Source of the DNA: Brachypodium distachyon
Lineage: Eukaryota > Streptophyta > Magnoliopsida > Poales > Poaceae
NCBI RefSeq assembly: GCF_000005505.3
Contig: NC_016131.3
Coordinates: 28,945,001-29,009,000 of the forward strand
Length of the DNA: 64,000 nt
Direction: 5' to 3'
Part shown: in pieces, positions 23,462-35,000 of the stretch
Numbering within the stretch: the first letter of the stretch is position 1
Layout: the number at the start of each line of letters is the position of its first letter
Notes under the pieces: model-generated
What the model was told of the DNA's origin: nothing
What the model saw: only the letters and a program-made list of their open reading frames with translations
Database searches by the model: none
Translations under genes and position numbers: made by a program

Positions 23462-26400
23462 CGAAGAATGTTCGTCGAAACAAAACAAAAATTTATGTCA
23501 GGTTCAACGAACTGTTCGGCTCAAGTATGCACGAAAGTCATCTCTTGCTGCCTAACCATTTGTCTTGCTAATCTTTGTTTTTCTTATCCAAAAATCTTGT
23601 TTGTTTTTTGCGGATAATTTGCCTCTAAGAACCGTCCGTGAGATGTTTTCCCTACATTGTTTCGGTTGATAAATAGATGCTCCAATATTGAATTTCAGAT
23701 CAATTCGTCAGGGTTATTTAACACACTTGTCTCTTTTGTCCGTGGGATGTTTTTTTTTCGGAAAAAATAAGTGCAACATCCAAAATGATTTTAGACTGCA
23801 GTCAAACTGATCAATTTTTTTAACAGAATAATATAACATATACAAAAAGAACGGTAATTTTTATACTCCCTCCGATACAAACAACTAGCGGTGTGGCCCG
23901 CGCAGATTGCGCTAGACTTGTGTAATAAAATTTAAATATATATGTTCAGTTTGTTTTTCATAGTTTCATTGTATGCAATTTAAATTTATTCTATTTGTAT
24001 GCAATTTACTGCTCATACAGATTTTCCCCTATCCCATGAGTTTCTTAATTTGTTTAAAATACTATTTAATTTGCTTATAAGATTTGAAAGATTCAGTTCT
24101 CACTTCATTCTTCACCTAGCGTTGCTGCGCCAACTCTCGATTACGCCTCTTTGATTCTCACCGTCCTACGACGCTCCCGCTTCCCGGCCTCCCTTTGTTA
24201 TTAGTTGACACCTTTCGTCTATCAACAACCGCCGACTGTTGCATTTAAATTCCTGTCGAAGTTCTGTTTTAGGCATCGATCACGGACCTGTAGGTTTCTT
24301 CATCCTAACTATTATTTCGAAGCATTATTTTTTATCTAGTCAATTGTATCTATTTGGCCCATCAGGCCTATACAACTTTTATGATTTTTTGGCCAACGTC
24401 CACAGGAAATCTCCTTTATTTGGTCATGCATCTTAATTTATTTTACATGTTCCAAAGATTCTAGACATCAATTATAGATTTTCTTTTTGTTAAGTATTTT
24501 TATCCAATCCAATCTGTATCTATTATATCCATCATTCATTGAAATGTATGACTTTTATTATTATTTTTATTCGACATTGTACACGAAATTTTTCTTATTC
24601 TCTTGTGTTGTTTTTGGTTTTGTTGCTGCTTCTAGCAACTGGCAGTGTCTGATTTGCGGTCACGATATCGGATTTGGGTGCACCTATGGTAGGTTGGCTT
24701 CTGGCTGGCGTTTTCAAAACTTAAGTAAAGGAAGTTATTGATGAGAATGTATATCAAGACTTATGTAAAAAAAATATTTAACCCAATATTTTAAAGTGTA
24801 TGTATGAAGAATAAATGCATTATTTTGTATGTTACTGTTTGAAAAATGCAGAGAAAAGCTTCTAATTTACTTGTGTTTCCGGGTGCTGATTTTTTGTTTT
24901 GAGAAGATTGAAATAACTTTTGATTGGCTTTTGAATCACCGATTTGAAAAAACTTGTTGAAAGGCTGAATAGTATATAGGTCTGGCATTGAAGCCTTGAT
25001 GATCCAATCGACTAATGTATTATCGGTACATATACATGCGTACGTACCTGAAGGCACCTCTTGCCATGCGTTCGTGCCTAATGATTAGTTGGCCCGAAAG
25101 ATCGCCATATGTAATTGTGCATGCTTACGTTCCTGAAGACCTGCTACCGTGCCTCGTGTTGTTGGCTTGAAAGATCGTTATGTACCCGTGTATGCTCAGT
25201 ACCGTCTCCGTATTATCTACGGGCTCGAGCTCCTCGATGGTGAAGCCCATTAGGACATGGCTTCTTGGATTCGCTGGACATACAGATAGTCACTGGTTTT
25301 TCTCTTTTTTAGGTTGGACCGGAGAGATCGATGGTTTCGGTGGCCGGTATGTTTCCGGCGATTTGGTCATCAGTAGTGTCTTCAAGATCGTTGTCTTGAA
25401 AGAATCAGCTTTTTCTGGATATAATACAGTAGTTGGTTTGGATTGGTTTCCATAACCTTACTGATTGATTTTCCTACCCAATTGGATTCCATACGAAGAT
25501 TGATTTTGGATTGATTTCCACCCTGACATTGATTGATATCGAGATTTCTTGTTTTGGTTTCGGATTGATTTCCATACTGAGATGGATACGAAGAATTTTT
25601 GATCGGATTCCATGCCAAGGAGATCGGTTTTTTAGACTGTTCGTGTTATGTTGTGACAAATCTGAACCGTACGATAACTTTCGCAAAATCTAGACCGTAG
25701 AATTTCTGCTACTTTAATTAGATATTAGAATAGATTTGTCAGAGTTTTTGTCTAGACAAGCATGTTTGAAAAGAAAAATAACATCATGAACATATGGGAT
25801 TCAAAGTGATTAAGGGAGTGCTTGCCTTGCTCAGAGCATCACCAGAGCCCATACTTTCCCTCCCTATCCTCAAATATAGGTATTCTAAACAAAAAACCAC
25901 ATCGAGCAGTCATCTTCGTCCCGAAACTGAGGGCGCCCCCAAATCGCGCTCCCGACGACCCAACCGGAGGTGCCGGCTAGGGGCTCCCGGAAGCAATGAT
26001 CTCAACGGGCAGCTCCGATTCGCGGCAAGGTTCGTCCCCCTTCCCTCCCTTCTCTCCCTCGATTCGACTTTTTGCCGATGGGGAGGCCGGCGGGATGGGT
26101 CGGGGACGGGTGGTGGCGGGCGTGATTGGGAGGAAGCGGCGGGGACGGGCGTGATGGGGACGCCGGCAGCGATGCTGGGCGAGATGGGGAGGCGCATCTC
26201 GGCCGTGGTGGTGGGGATTCGGCGGCGGTCGGGGCCTGCTGCCCGCGCCGGCTAGAACGGAGGAGGGGAGGGGAGGTCGAGGGCGTTCAGGGGATGGGAG
26301 GAGCAGAGAGCTGAGACAGAAGAGAGAAGAGACAGCAGAGAGACCGAAGATTGCTTATTCATATATGTAGATGCAAATTGGTAGATCAATTTAGTTGTTC

Positions 26401-26623
26401 TTTCATGAGATCAGTTCATACACTCGTGATTAATTTGCCTAAAATTTGTTGATGGCATGTCCACTCCCGGCAGCTCCTGCCTGTCCTCTACTGTGAAGAC
26501 CATGGGGTCTGACATCCCCTTTGGAGCCTAGAGTCACTTGTAGGAGATCGTTTTAGCTCCGCCTCCAACCAGCATGTTGGTTGAGTATTTTGTATCCCTC
26601 GTATGTAATTAGAGCTTACGGAG
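23462..26623. other. Gene-poor spacer
   Basis: A lone MITE-like end (actccctccgatac, about 23872) runs into agcggtgtggcccgcgcagattgcgc, a motif familiar from grass repeats. AT-rich DNA follows to about 25380, then a cluster of imperfect gattgatttcca repeats (about 25390-25620). A GC-rich block at 25900-26300 has an open frame (25794-26255, plus) without any recognisable domain. No gene is supported. Confidence 0.45.
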
Positions 26624-26625
26624 TA

Positions 26626-26738
26626 CTTCCTCCGTTCCATCGTTCTTGCGTCAAATTTGTCTAAATATGGATGCATTTATTTCTAAAAAGTGTCTGGATA
26701 CATGTTATATTTTGACAAAAATTATGAAACGGAGTAAG
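26626..26738. mobile_element. Stowaway-type MITE
   Basis: 113 bp between TA dinucleotides (26624-26625 and 26739-26740). The ends are cttcctccgttccatcgttc and, inverted, attatgaaacggagtaag. The interior contains aaatatggatgcatttatttctaaaaagtgtctggatacatg, a diverged member of the same grass Stowaway group. Confidence 0.82.
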
Positions 26739-27223
26739 TAGCTCTTAACCGCTGGCATAGTAGTCCTTCAGACTTGTGTGTGATGCTTGTACGGTACTAC
26801 TAATTTCAAATAAAGTTGAACTTATCCATTTTGATGTATTCTGGTTTTACTTCCTATACATTTGACAAGTTTCCAAATTACGTGCAACTGAATCCAACTG
26901 GAAAAAATTCTGGACGGTAGCAAATCTGTACTGGTGTTTATCTCCGGAAGTGTCGAACTGTCGACGACAAACGGCCTCGTCTTGCTACTACGCGCGAGAT
27001 CTACTCAACGTTGCATCGCATATATTTGGCGGTGAAGTAACTCGTTATCCTCAGCGCGTCGAGCTCGAGCTCGTTGAAGCTGCTGGTGCCGCCGCCGCCG
27101 CACGTTCCCAGCTCTCCGGCTGCCGCCGGACCACGCCGCAACGTCCCCCCAGTCTGCACCGCCGTCGAGGAACCACCGCCGCGTTCTGCATACGCATGGA
27201 GATGAAGGAGATCATACACACAT

Positions 27224-27973
27224 TCAGATGTAGTAGTACGCGTGCGACATTTCATCAGGGAACGCAACGAGAAAGAAGAAGAATCGATCAACAAACATAC
27301 GGGTAACGACGCTCGAGTTGCCCCCCGCCGCGGCCGTATCCCGCCGTCTTCCCAGGAGATCATCATCAGGGTAACCGTCCCGGCGCCGCGACGGCGCCGT
27401 GATGCCGTCCCTGCACTTGCACTGCGCGGTCTGCTGCCGCTTGCAGTAGGCGACGGCGCACGCGACGGCCTCCTCCCTCTCGCGCGCAGTGCCGTCCTCC
27501 ACGGCGTCGCCCCTGATGACCCTGGTGGCCCTGGCCCTGGCCAGCGGCGGCTTCGTCGGCCGGCCGCTTATGCTCTTCGTCTTCCTCCTTCGCCGCGGCG
27601 CCTGGTCGCGATCGCCATCGCCTTCGGCCCGCTGCAGATGCCTGGCCAACCTGCGCACGCATCTTCTTACCGAATCGCTCTTCGCGGCCTCTGTCGTCGT
27701 CGGCGTCAACTGCTTATCCGGCGAACGCGCGCCGTTCGACGAGTTGCTGCGCGCGCCGAGCACGGACGAGGATGGCGACGGCGGCGACGCGGTAGAGGCG
27801 TTCGATGAGCGCGAGGAGGAGCCCGGGTCGGCGGCGGCGCCAACCTTAACGCCGAACGCCGGCAGCGAAGACGAGGAGCTGCCGTGCTCCGCGGCGCCCT
27901 CCGCCGCCGTCACCGCCGCCGCGCACACGGCGCACGGGAACAGCCATGCCGCGACGAGCTGGAAGAAATGCAT
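27224..27973 (-). CDS. Uncharacterised predicted secreted protein, single exon
   Basis: Frame of 249 residues starting at the ATG at 27973 (an upstream in-frame ATG at 28096 would bury the signal peptide). It opens with a good signal peptide (MHFFQLVAAWLFPCAVCAAAV, cleavage expected near residue 20-25). A Ser/Ala-rich stretch follows, then a strongly basic region (PRRRRKTK, about residue 125), then a segment with four clustered cysteines (CAVAYCKRQQTAQCKC), and RRR/DD motifs after it. The C-terminal 35 residues include a Phe run and look less like normal coding sequence, so an undetected intron may lie there. I do not recognise the family. A TATA-like site on the minus strand near 28056 lies about 80 bases upstream of the start. 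The GC content matches the grass first-exon style, but several antisense frames are also open, so reality is not certain. Confidence 0.45.
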   Translation of the reverse strand: MHFFQLVAAWLFPCAVCAAAVTAAEGAAEHGSSSSSLPAFGVKVGAAADPGSSSRSSNASTASPPSPSSSVLGARSNSSNGARSPDKQLTPTTTEAAKSDSVRRCVRRLARHLQRAEGDGDRDQAPRRRRKTKSISGRPTKPPLARARATRVIRGDAVEDGTAREREEAVACAVAYCKRQQTAQCKCRDGITAPSRRRDGYPDDDLLGRRRDTAAAGGNSSVVTRMFVDRFFFFLVAFPDEMSHAYYYI

Positions 27974-28431
27974 TGCGGTTAATCCGTGCGTACGATACAG
28001 CCTCGCCGTCCGATCGATCAGATTCAGATGACACTGCGTTCTGCTTGGGGGGGCTCCGGTGGTGATTATATTGATCGCAGGGGTGAAGACGATCACGGCA
28101 GCGTGATTGTGGAAGATGGCAGTGATCCTGCCGAAAACTTGTGGCGCATCTATGGAAAGGCTTCCATGATCCCCTCCAAATTGCGTGGTGACTTGCCAAA
28201 TTTTGTAGTACTAGTAGGATAATTACATGGTTAAATGCTCGCTTACTAGCTGGATAGAGCGAAAATTTAGGATACCCTTTACTCCAAGATTATAATTTGA
28301 TCTTGGCCCGTCTGTCACCGACTGCGGCGCTGATCTGTAATCCAAGCCCCGCAAGTCACTGACTGCAGCACTGATCGTCGTAGAAATCCCATTCTAGCTA
28401 CGAGAATTTTTTTGTCCGAAAGAAAAAGAAA
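27974..28431. other. Promoter side of the secreted-protein ORF and spacer
   Basis: AT-balanced DNA with no frame or repeat of note. The TATA-like box mentioned for the neighbouring ORF lies here. Confidence 0.4.
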
Positions 28432-28433
28432 TA

Positions 28434-28545
28434 CTCCCACCGATCCATATTAGTTGTCAAAATATTACATGTATTTAGACACTTTTTAGGCATAGATACA
28501 TCCATATTTTGACAAATTTGAGACAATAATATGAATCGGAGGGAG
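28434..28545. mobile_element. Stowaway-type MITE (113-bp subfamily)
   Basis: Flanked by TA (28432-28433 and 28546-28547), with ends ctcccaccgatccatattag and its inverse ataatatgaatcggagggag. The interior (attacatgtatttagacactttttaggcatagatacatccatatttt) matches the copies at 23347 and 62041. It lies about 50 bp left of the plastid insertion. Confidence 0.88.
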
Positions 28546-28593
28546 TACCAAAGTTTCAGAATTTACGCTCTATTCATTTAATATTTTCCTTGT

Positions 28594-29705
28594 TAGAAGA
28601 CAAATTTTTGCATTTGCATTATCTATCACATATAGAAATACCCTATCCTATCCATTTGGAAATCTTGGTTCAACTCCTTCAATACCATATCCAAGATGTT
28701 TCATCTTCGCATTTATTGCGATTCTTTCTCAACTACAATTCGAATTGGAATAGTTTTATTACTTCAATCAAATCTTTTTTCTTTTTGAAAAAAGAAAATA
28801 AAAGACTATTTCGATTCCTATATAACTTTTATGTATCAAAATATGAGTTTTTCTTGTTGTTTCTTCGTAAACAATCTTCTTGCTTACCATTAGCATCTTC
28901 TGGAGGCTTTTTGGAACGAATCCACTTTTCTAGGAAGATGGAACATTTTGGGATAATGGACCCTGTTTTTTTTTTCCTGAAAACCTTATGGTTTTTATGT
29001 ATCCTTTTATGTATTATGTTCGATATCAAGGAAAGGCAATTCTTTCATCAAAATGAACTCTTTTTTTTCAGAAGAAATGGAAATGGTACCTTGTCAATGC
29101 CAATATTCTTTCTTTTTGTACTGAACCGCGAAGGATCCGTCTAAACCAATTGGCAAACTCTTGCTTCGAATTTTTGGGTACCTTTCAAGTGTACTAAAAA
29201 GTCCTTTGTTAGTAAGGAATCAAATGCTGGAAAATTCTTTTCTAATAGATACTCGAATGATAAAATTCGATACCATAGTCCCCGCTACTCTCCTCATAGG
29301 ATCTTTATCAAAAGCTCAATTTTGTACCGGATCGGGGTATCCTATTAGTAAACCCGTCTGGACAGAGTTATCTGATTGGGATATTCTTGATCGATTTTGT
29401 CATATATGTAAAAATATTTTTCATTATCATAGTGGATCTTCTAAAAAACGGACTTTGTATCGACTAAAGTATATACTTCGACTTTCATGCGCTAGAACTT
29501 TAGCTCGTAAACATAAAAGCACGGTATGGACTTTTATGCAACGATTGGGCTCAGTATTTTTAGAAGAATTTTTTACGGAAGAAGAGCTACTTTTTTCTTT
29601 GATGTTCGCCAAAACAACCTTTTTTTTTTATTTTCGTGGATCGCATGGTGAGCATTATTTGGTATTTGGATATTATCCGTATCAACGGCCTGGTCAATCC
29701 TCGTA
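28594..29705 (+). pseudogene. matK: matK pseudogene in a nuclear plastid DNA insertion (NUPT)
   Basis: Translation of 28590-29144 and 29161-29706 gives long stretches of grass maturase [52 protein letters not shown], then [40 protein letters not shown] and [19 protein letters not shown]. Matching begins about a quarter into the normal protein of about 510 residues, so the N-terminal part is missing. The frame breaks around 28975-29150 (the first half ends at a stop at 29142-29144), and the last 20 residues are also out of frame. Family knowledge: matK lies inside the trnK-UUU intron of the plastid genome and assists group II intron splicing. A nuclear copy cannot be expressed as such. Direction and order relative to trnK are preserved. 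Confidence 0.93.
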
Positions 29706-30000
29706 ATTAATTATTAGATAAAACTAATAGAAAGGAAAGGGTTGATGAATGATCAGGATAAACCTTTCATATTTTTGCATTCTGAAATGTTCTTCATAAT
29801 TTTTGCATTCTGAAATGTTTTTTATATTATAATAAAGAGTAGGCGAATCCACTTACTAAATGAAAAAAATTAGTATAACTTTCTCTTTGTAATAGAAATG
29901 AGCCATTTCCACATAGGGAAAGTCATGTGCAATGAAAAATGCAAGCACGGTTTGGGGAGGGATTTTTCTCTGTTGTAACAGGGAAGAATTATCTACTCCA
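29706..30000 (+). pseudogene. 3' part of the plastid trnK group II intron (NUPT)
   Basis: The stretch after matK matches the expected order of the trnK intron tail in grasses and ends with gaagaattatctactcca just before the tRNA 3' exon. It contains a short tandem duplication of atttttgcattctgaaatgtt (near 29772 and 29803). The segment with gagccatttccaca...gcaagcacggttt resembles group II intron domain V/VI sequence. It is contiguous with the matK remnant, so one plastid fragment was inserted. Confidence 0.75.
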
Positions 30001-30036
30001 TCCAACTAGTTCTAGGTTCGAGTCCCAGACAAACCA
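30001..30036 (+). pseudogene. trnK: Plastid tRNA-Lys (trnK-UUU) 3' exon remnant
   Basis: The sequence carries the T-arm core aggttcgagtcccaga followed by caaacca, the 3' half of the split plastid lysine tRNA. Compared with the usual plastid version it shows C-to-T and G-to-A type changes at CG-rich positions (for example in the T stem), as expected for decay of methylated nuclear copies. The 5' exon is absent, so no functional tRNA can form. Confidence 0.75.
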
Positions 30037-32047
30037 TATGGAAAGTTGAAAAGAGGAATCAGAGTTTTTAATTTACCTCACCGCAGGATGTTTCGTTGCT
30101 TTGCTGCAACAACGGAAGCCTAGGGACACCAACGTGATCTCGCGTATGTCCTGCTTTGCTAACCTCTAAATTCTAATAGGGAGTACTCCGTTTTAGAATT
30201 TTGAGCAAACTTTTAAACTATAAGTCAATTAAACATGATATGCAGGATCATTTTTTCATCCCTGTAAACAAAAGGAAGAGGAAAATAGGTTTGGTCATTT
30301 GGAAATTGTTGAATGCTGAACCGTAGTGGTTGGCCCTATTTATCCCAGGGGATGATGATATTCTTTTCCATCATGTGTCCACGCATCCCTTCGTCTTGCT
30401 TCTCCTCTTCTCCGTTCCTATCTCTTCCGACCATGGTGACCGTCGCTCTTCTCCTTTGTCAACGCATCACATGGGCTGGAGGATGTTTGTCGACGCATCA
30501 CATTTTCCGTTAGGTTCCTCCAAAAATGGAAGTTGCTAAACAGATGGTGTGATCTAGTCAAAGTGTGGAACGACACTAGCTTGTGGAGCCCAAACGGTTA
30601 AAAAGAAATAGGAGTATATGAAATCAAAAATACTGCACGTTAGCTTAGGTTGACTATGTTGCCTTACCTTATTCTATGGGTAAAAGTTATTCAAACAGGA
30701 AGATTGGTAAAATTATGTGGGAAAAACGAAATACGAAGGTCAAAACAGTAAAAACATTTCAAGTCTCAGTTCATATTTCAAACGCCAAAAGGAGATGACC
30801 TGGGAGGGAATGAAGCTACACATTTGTTACCTCTTGTATATCTGTTTCAAGACAGACATGATATTTTAGATGGAACCAACATTTTTTTTCATATAATTAT
30901 GTTAGTAAAAACAGTTTTGGTGTATCTGAGTTTCCTGATTTTTAGTTAGAGATAAGTTGATTTCTCAACCGTTGGATATGATCCTTGCTTTAAATTCTTT
31001 TCTTTGCGGGCAATTCATGCTTTAAGATTCGAAACAGATGATGAAAAAAACGAAGGTAAAATGAGATCTAGATACTGATCAAACGGCTTTGATTTGTCAA
31101 CTTAGATCAAGTCTTTTTTTAAAAATCGGACAACTTAGATATAGCCACCCTAGTGAAAAGTACAAAATTATGAAATGTTTTTCATGACAACTTTTTTTAT
31201 CACTAGTTTTTTTTTGCATGTCTCTATTCCATGAAAATGAAACAAGTTCACAATTCACATTCCTTGTTACAAGCATTAAAAGGTGCCCCAATCAACCAAA
31301 TCAGCGCGTGAAAAGGTCGTGTGTTTCACACGCAAAATCAAGCTAGCGTTTCGATTGCAGCCACTAGGTAGAGGGTTGCTTGTTAAGTAGATCAAATAGT
31401 TTCTTGTTTATTGCCTCATTTTTCAAAAACTTTTCTGTTCCTTAGACTATGTATTCCCGTTGTGTTTTGCATAATGGAAAAAGGAGAAAGCTCGGTTTGA
31501 AAAATCATAGTTTGATAGGTGGATTGGGTGGGCTTGAGAGAGAGACATAAAGATGATCTTGAATTTGATTAAGTTATTCAAGTTGAACAAATAACTCTCT
31601 ATCGACTGCTCCCTCCATTCTATATTAATTGACATGTACGTTGAGTGCGGGACGAATTGAACCGAGCAATGAGCCACGGAGTACTCGTGAGGTTCATCTT
31701 TCAACCTAATCCTGAGAAGAGCTGCCCTCTAAAGTTCAAATGCTCGTAATCATAATTTCTGAAACATTAATAGACAGTCCAGGATTAAAACGAACACGCG
31801 CCGGATCTGGTCCAACGGCCTCGCGAGTTCGTTAATGTCAACGGGGTTGGGCAGCTCGGCAGCAACCTGGCGCGTGGTTTCGAGCCAAACTCCAGTCATC
31901 ATCCTCCGACTAGTAAAAGCCATTTTTTGAAATCGCTGTTTACCACACAGCGACGCCACGTCGCCGCGGTAGGGTTTTTCGCCTTTGCTTTCTTTTCTCC
32001 CAGCTGCAAAAGCGGGGCACCAGCGGAGATTGAGGAAGAGGGGCGCC
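30037..32047. other. Spacer between the plastid insertion and the EHD gene
   Basis: The right end of the plastid fragment is somewhere soon after 30036. Beyond it I see AT-rich DNA with no recognisable gene. A possible damaged MITE end (ctccctccattctatatta) lies near 31610, and the promoter and leader of the EHD gene follow at about 31800-32047. Confidence 0.45.
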
Positions 32048-35000
32048 ATGGAGATCGGGGGCCAGTACCCTGGGAGCAGCTGCTCCAAGGAGCACCAGAA
32101 GATCTACCAGGAGTGGTTTGCCTTCGCGGACTCAGGTCAGTTCCACTTCCATCCAAATCCCCTGGCCCCTCTTTCTCCCATTTGACACTCAATCCCCTTT
32201 TTCGTCGCTTGCGATTTGATCCGATCCTAATCTGTTCGCCGCGGGCTGACGGACGACGTTGTGTGCGCGCAGATGGCGACGGCCGCATCACGGGCCCCGA
32301 CGCCATCAAGTTCTTCGCCATGTCCAAGCTCCCCCGCGCCGACCTCAAGCAGGTACACGGCCGCCTCTCGCTGTTCCTTCCTCTTCTCTGTACTACTGTA
32401 GCTGGTTTTCGTTTCTAATGTGCTGAGTTCGTGGAACCGCGTCGCGTATTAAGGTCTGGGCCATTGCGGACTCCAAGCGGCTGGGGTACCTCGGTTTCGG
32501 CGAGTTCGTCACGGCGATGCAGGTTCTCTTCGCTATTCTGACGTGTTGAATCGATCGCCATGCCCTGTGCTGCTACTAGAAGGTTTTGGTTGTTGTCGAC
32601 TAGTGACGGGTTTGATGCACTTTGGCAGCTCGTCTCTCTGGCGCAAGCGGGGAATGAGATTACTCAAGACAGCCTTAAGCGTGACGGTTGTTGCTAGTCA
32701 CTAAATTAATCACCTCTTCGATTATCGGTTCATCGAATGCTAATTAGTTTATGCTGATTTCTGCCAGATCTTAGTAGCTTGAATCCTCCAGTGACGGAGG
32801 GTTTGGATGTTCTGCTTGCTGTAAGTCTATTGTGCCCCAGTGCTGCGTCTTTAGTGTTTACCTTGTTTTTCTGCTTTATACCACTGCTCTGTAAGGGTGA
32901 TGATAATTGCTTTTCAGAAATCCAAGCATTTGGCAAAGAGGGTCGATCCGGATATTGATGGTAAGGATGCACCCTTAAATATGAAGTCACACCATGGATA
33001 AATATATCAAGCAAACCATTTAAATCTATGCAGGATTTCCTCAGGCACAACCACCTTCAACAAACCATTGGTTCAGCTCAAAGTCATCAAAGAAGGTAGT
33101 GCTCATGTTCTTCCTTTATTTTTGCTTGTTGGACCGAAGTACTAGGGAGACTTTAAGCTCTTGCAAAATGTTAGCAAGTTTATTCCAACATGTTCCTTTG
33201 CTGGATAGTATATCATTTGCTGTTTTTATTGAATAAATGAACTGTGAGAGTTTTCCGATGTGAAGAAATTCTTCGTATATGAGATAGGAGGTGAGGTGAA
33301 GCTTTGACGTATACTTCAAAGCAACAGTTCAAAAAGTCCTGTTAATTTTGGACTTTGAATCTAGTTATCCTCGTAAGGTTTAACTTTGTTTTTCAGCAGG
33401 GACCAGCTCCTCCAAAATCTTAGAATTTATGCAATACTATGTTTGAAGAGGAAGCTCTTGAGGTCAAAATTCAACTAATTATGAGAACCTGTTGTCTTTT
33501 AAAACTATTTTTTAAAGGAAGGTTTGACGAAAATATACAATTTTTTGATATTTCAATGATTGGTTAACAAGGGGAAAAAGATGTCAAACTCGAGTCATTT
33601 GTCTAGTGCATCTGTTCTGTTCCCAACCAAGTAGAACTTAATCTTTATGTGTAAACTTGTTGATGAACCCTTGTTCATTCTTAGGAGATTTTCCTAGTCA
33701 TTTCAATCAGAGCTTGAGTTGATGAACTTGGACGAAAAAGGTTACAATTAATCTGCTGAAGAAATTCTCAGTTGTCCTACAAAATGTTTATGGGACACCA
33801 TAGAAAGCGTTTGAACAATCATGCCTTATGGACTTGAGTTTTTTTTTTCTTCTGTTGCGCAATATTAAACATTCAGATTTGCTTGCAATTAAATTAAATA
33901 GTAAGGTCATGTTCCCAATGCGGCAATTGACTGACACATTATACTATTTTCTCGAATGACATATTTGTCATTTATGCTGACCTTGTTTATGATGTATTTA
34001 CACAGATACCTCTGACTGCTGTTACTTCTGTCATCGATGGTTTAAAAAAACTATATGTCGAAAAATTGAAGCCTTTGGAAGTTACATACAAATTCAATGA
34101 CTTTGTTTCCCCGTTACTGGTAAATACTTGTATTCTCAGTATCTGGTTTCTTCACGAGTTACAAACTACTACTTTCTTCATTTGTTATGTCTTCAAAGTA
34201 AGCTACGTATATGTACAAAATAATTTTATCCCTTTTGCAGACAAACAGCGATTTTGATGCAAAGCCAATGGTTATGCTCTTAGGTCAATACTCTACGGGG
34301 AAAACAACTTTTATCAAGCATCTGCTAAAAACTAGCTATCCAGGTTATGTACTTAGCACATGTATTTTCTGTAGCTTGCCAGGTTAATATGATAACAAGC
34401 TATGTGACCGTTGATATTCTGCATTTGCAGGTGCCCATATTGGGCCAGAGCCAACAACCGACAGATTTGTTGTTGTCATGGTAAACTTTAGCATTTTAAG
34501 TCTTTTATCTATAGGAATAGTAGGTGGGTCAAATAGGGATCACCACTAGATATGATTTGTGAAGGAAGTTCAAAAAGATAACTGGAAGAGTCAGCTTGCT
34601 TTTTTTAAAAACAGAATATATTGATTTCTATTTTATAAATGGTTTACACGCGCTGAAGTTTGAGCTGGTCTAACATTGATGAATTAATGGGAGTTGCTTT
34701 ACTAGATTTTTCTGAATGCAAATCATCAGATTGAAAAGTTATATTTCCTTATGTAGAAAAGCTTAACTTACATCTTGATTGGCTTTTAATAGGATATTGC
34801 CTTCACATATAATATAACCACACATTAGATGAATCATGCACGGATAAGAACATCAATTTTGCACCTTGGAAAGACTGTAACCTATCTTTTTGGTACCATT
34901 TTTAAAATCCTTGAAAGGTCCATGAGAACTTTATACTGCATAATAGAAGAACTAAAGTCTTGCTTACATAAACAGAAGATGAAGACACCAGCTGATCTAG

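Noticed and set aside
25794..26255. Open frame of 153 codons near a GC-rich block
   Set aside because: The second half is Gly/Arg-rich compositional sequence, and an equally open antisense frame exists; probably repeat-derived.
27489..28031. Plus-strand frame of 180 codons opposite the secreted-protein ORF
   Set aside because: The minus frame has a good signal peptide and start; the plus frame is its GC-rich shadow with no motif.
31606..31682. Possible Stowaway MITE (ctccctccattctatatta ... cacggagta)
   Set aside because: Only the left end resembles a Stowaway; the right end and interior do not pair well and TA borders are unclear.
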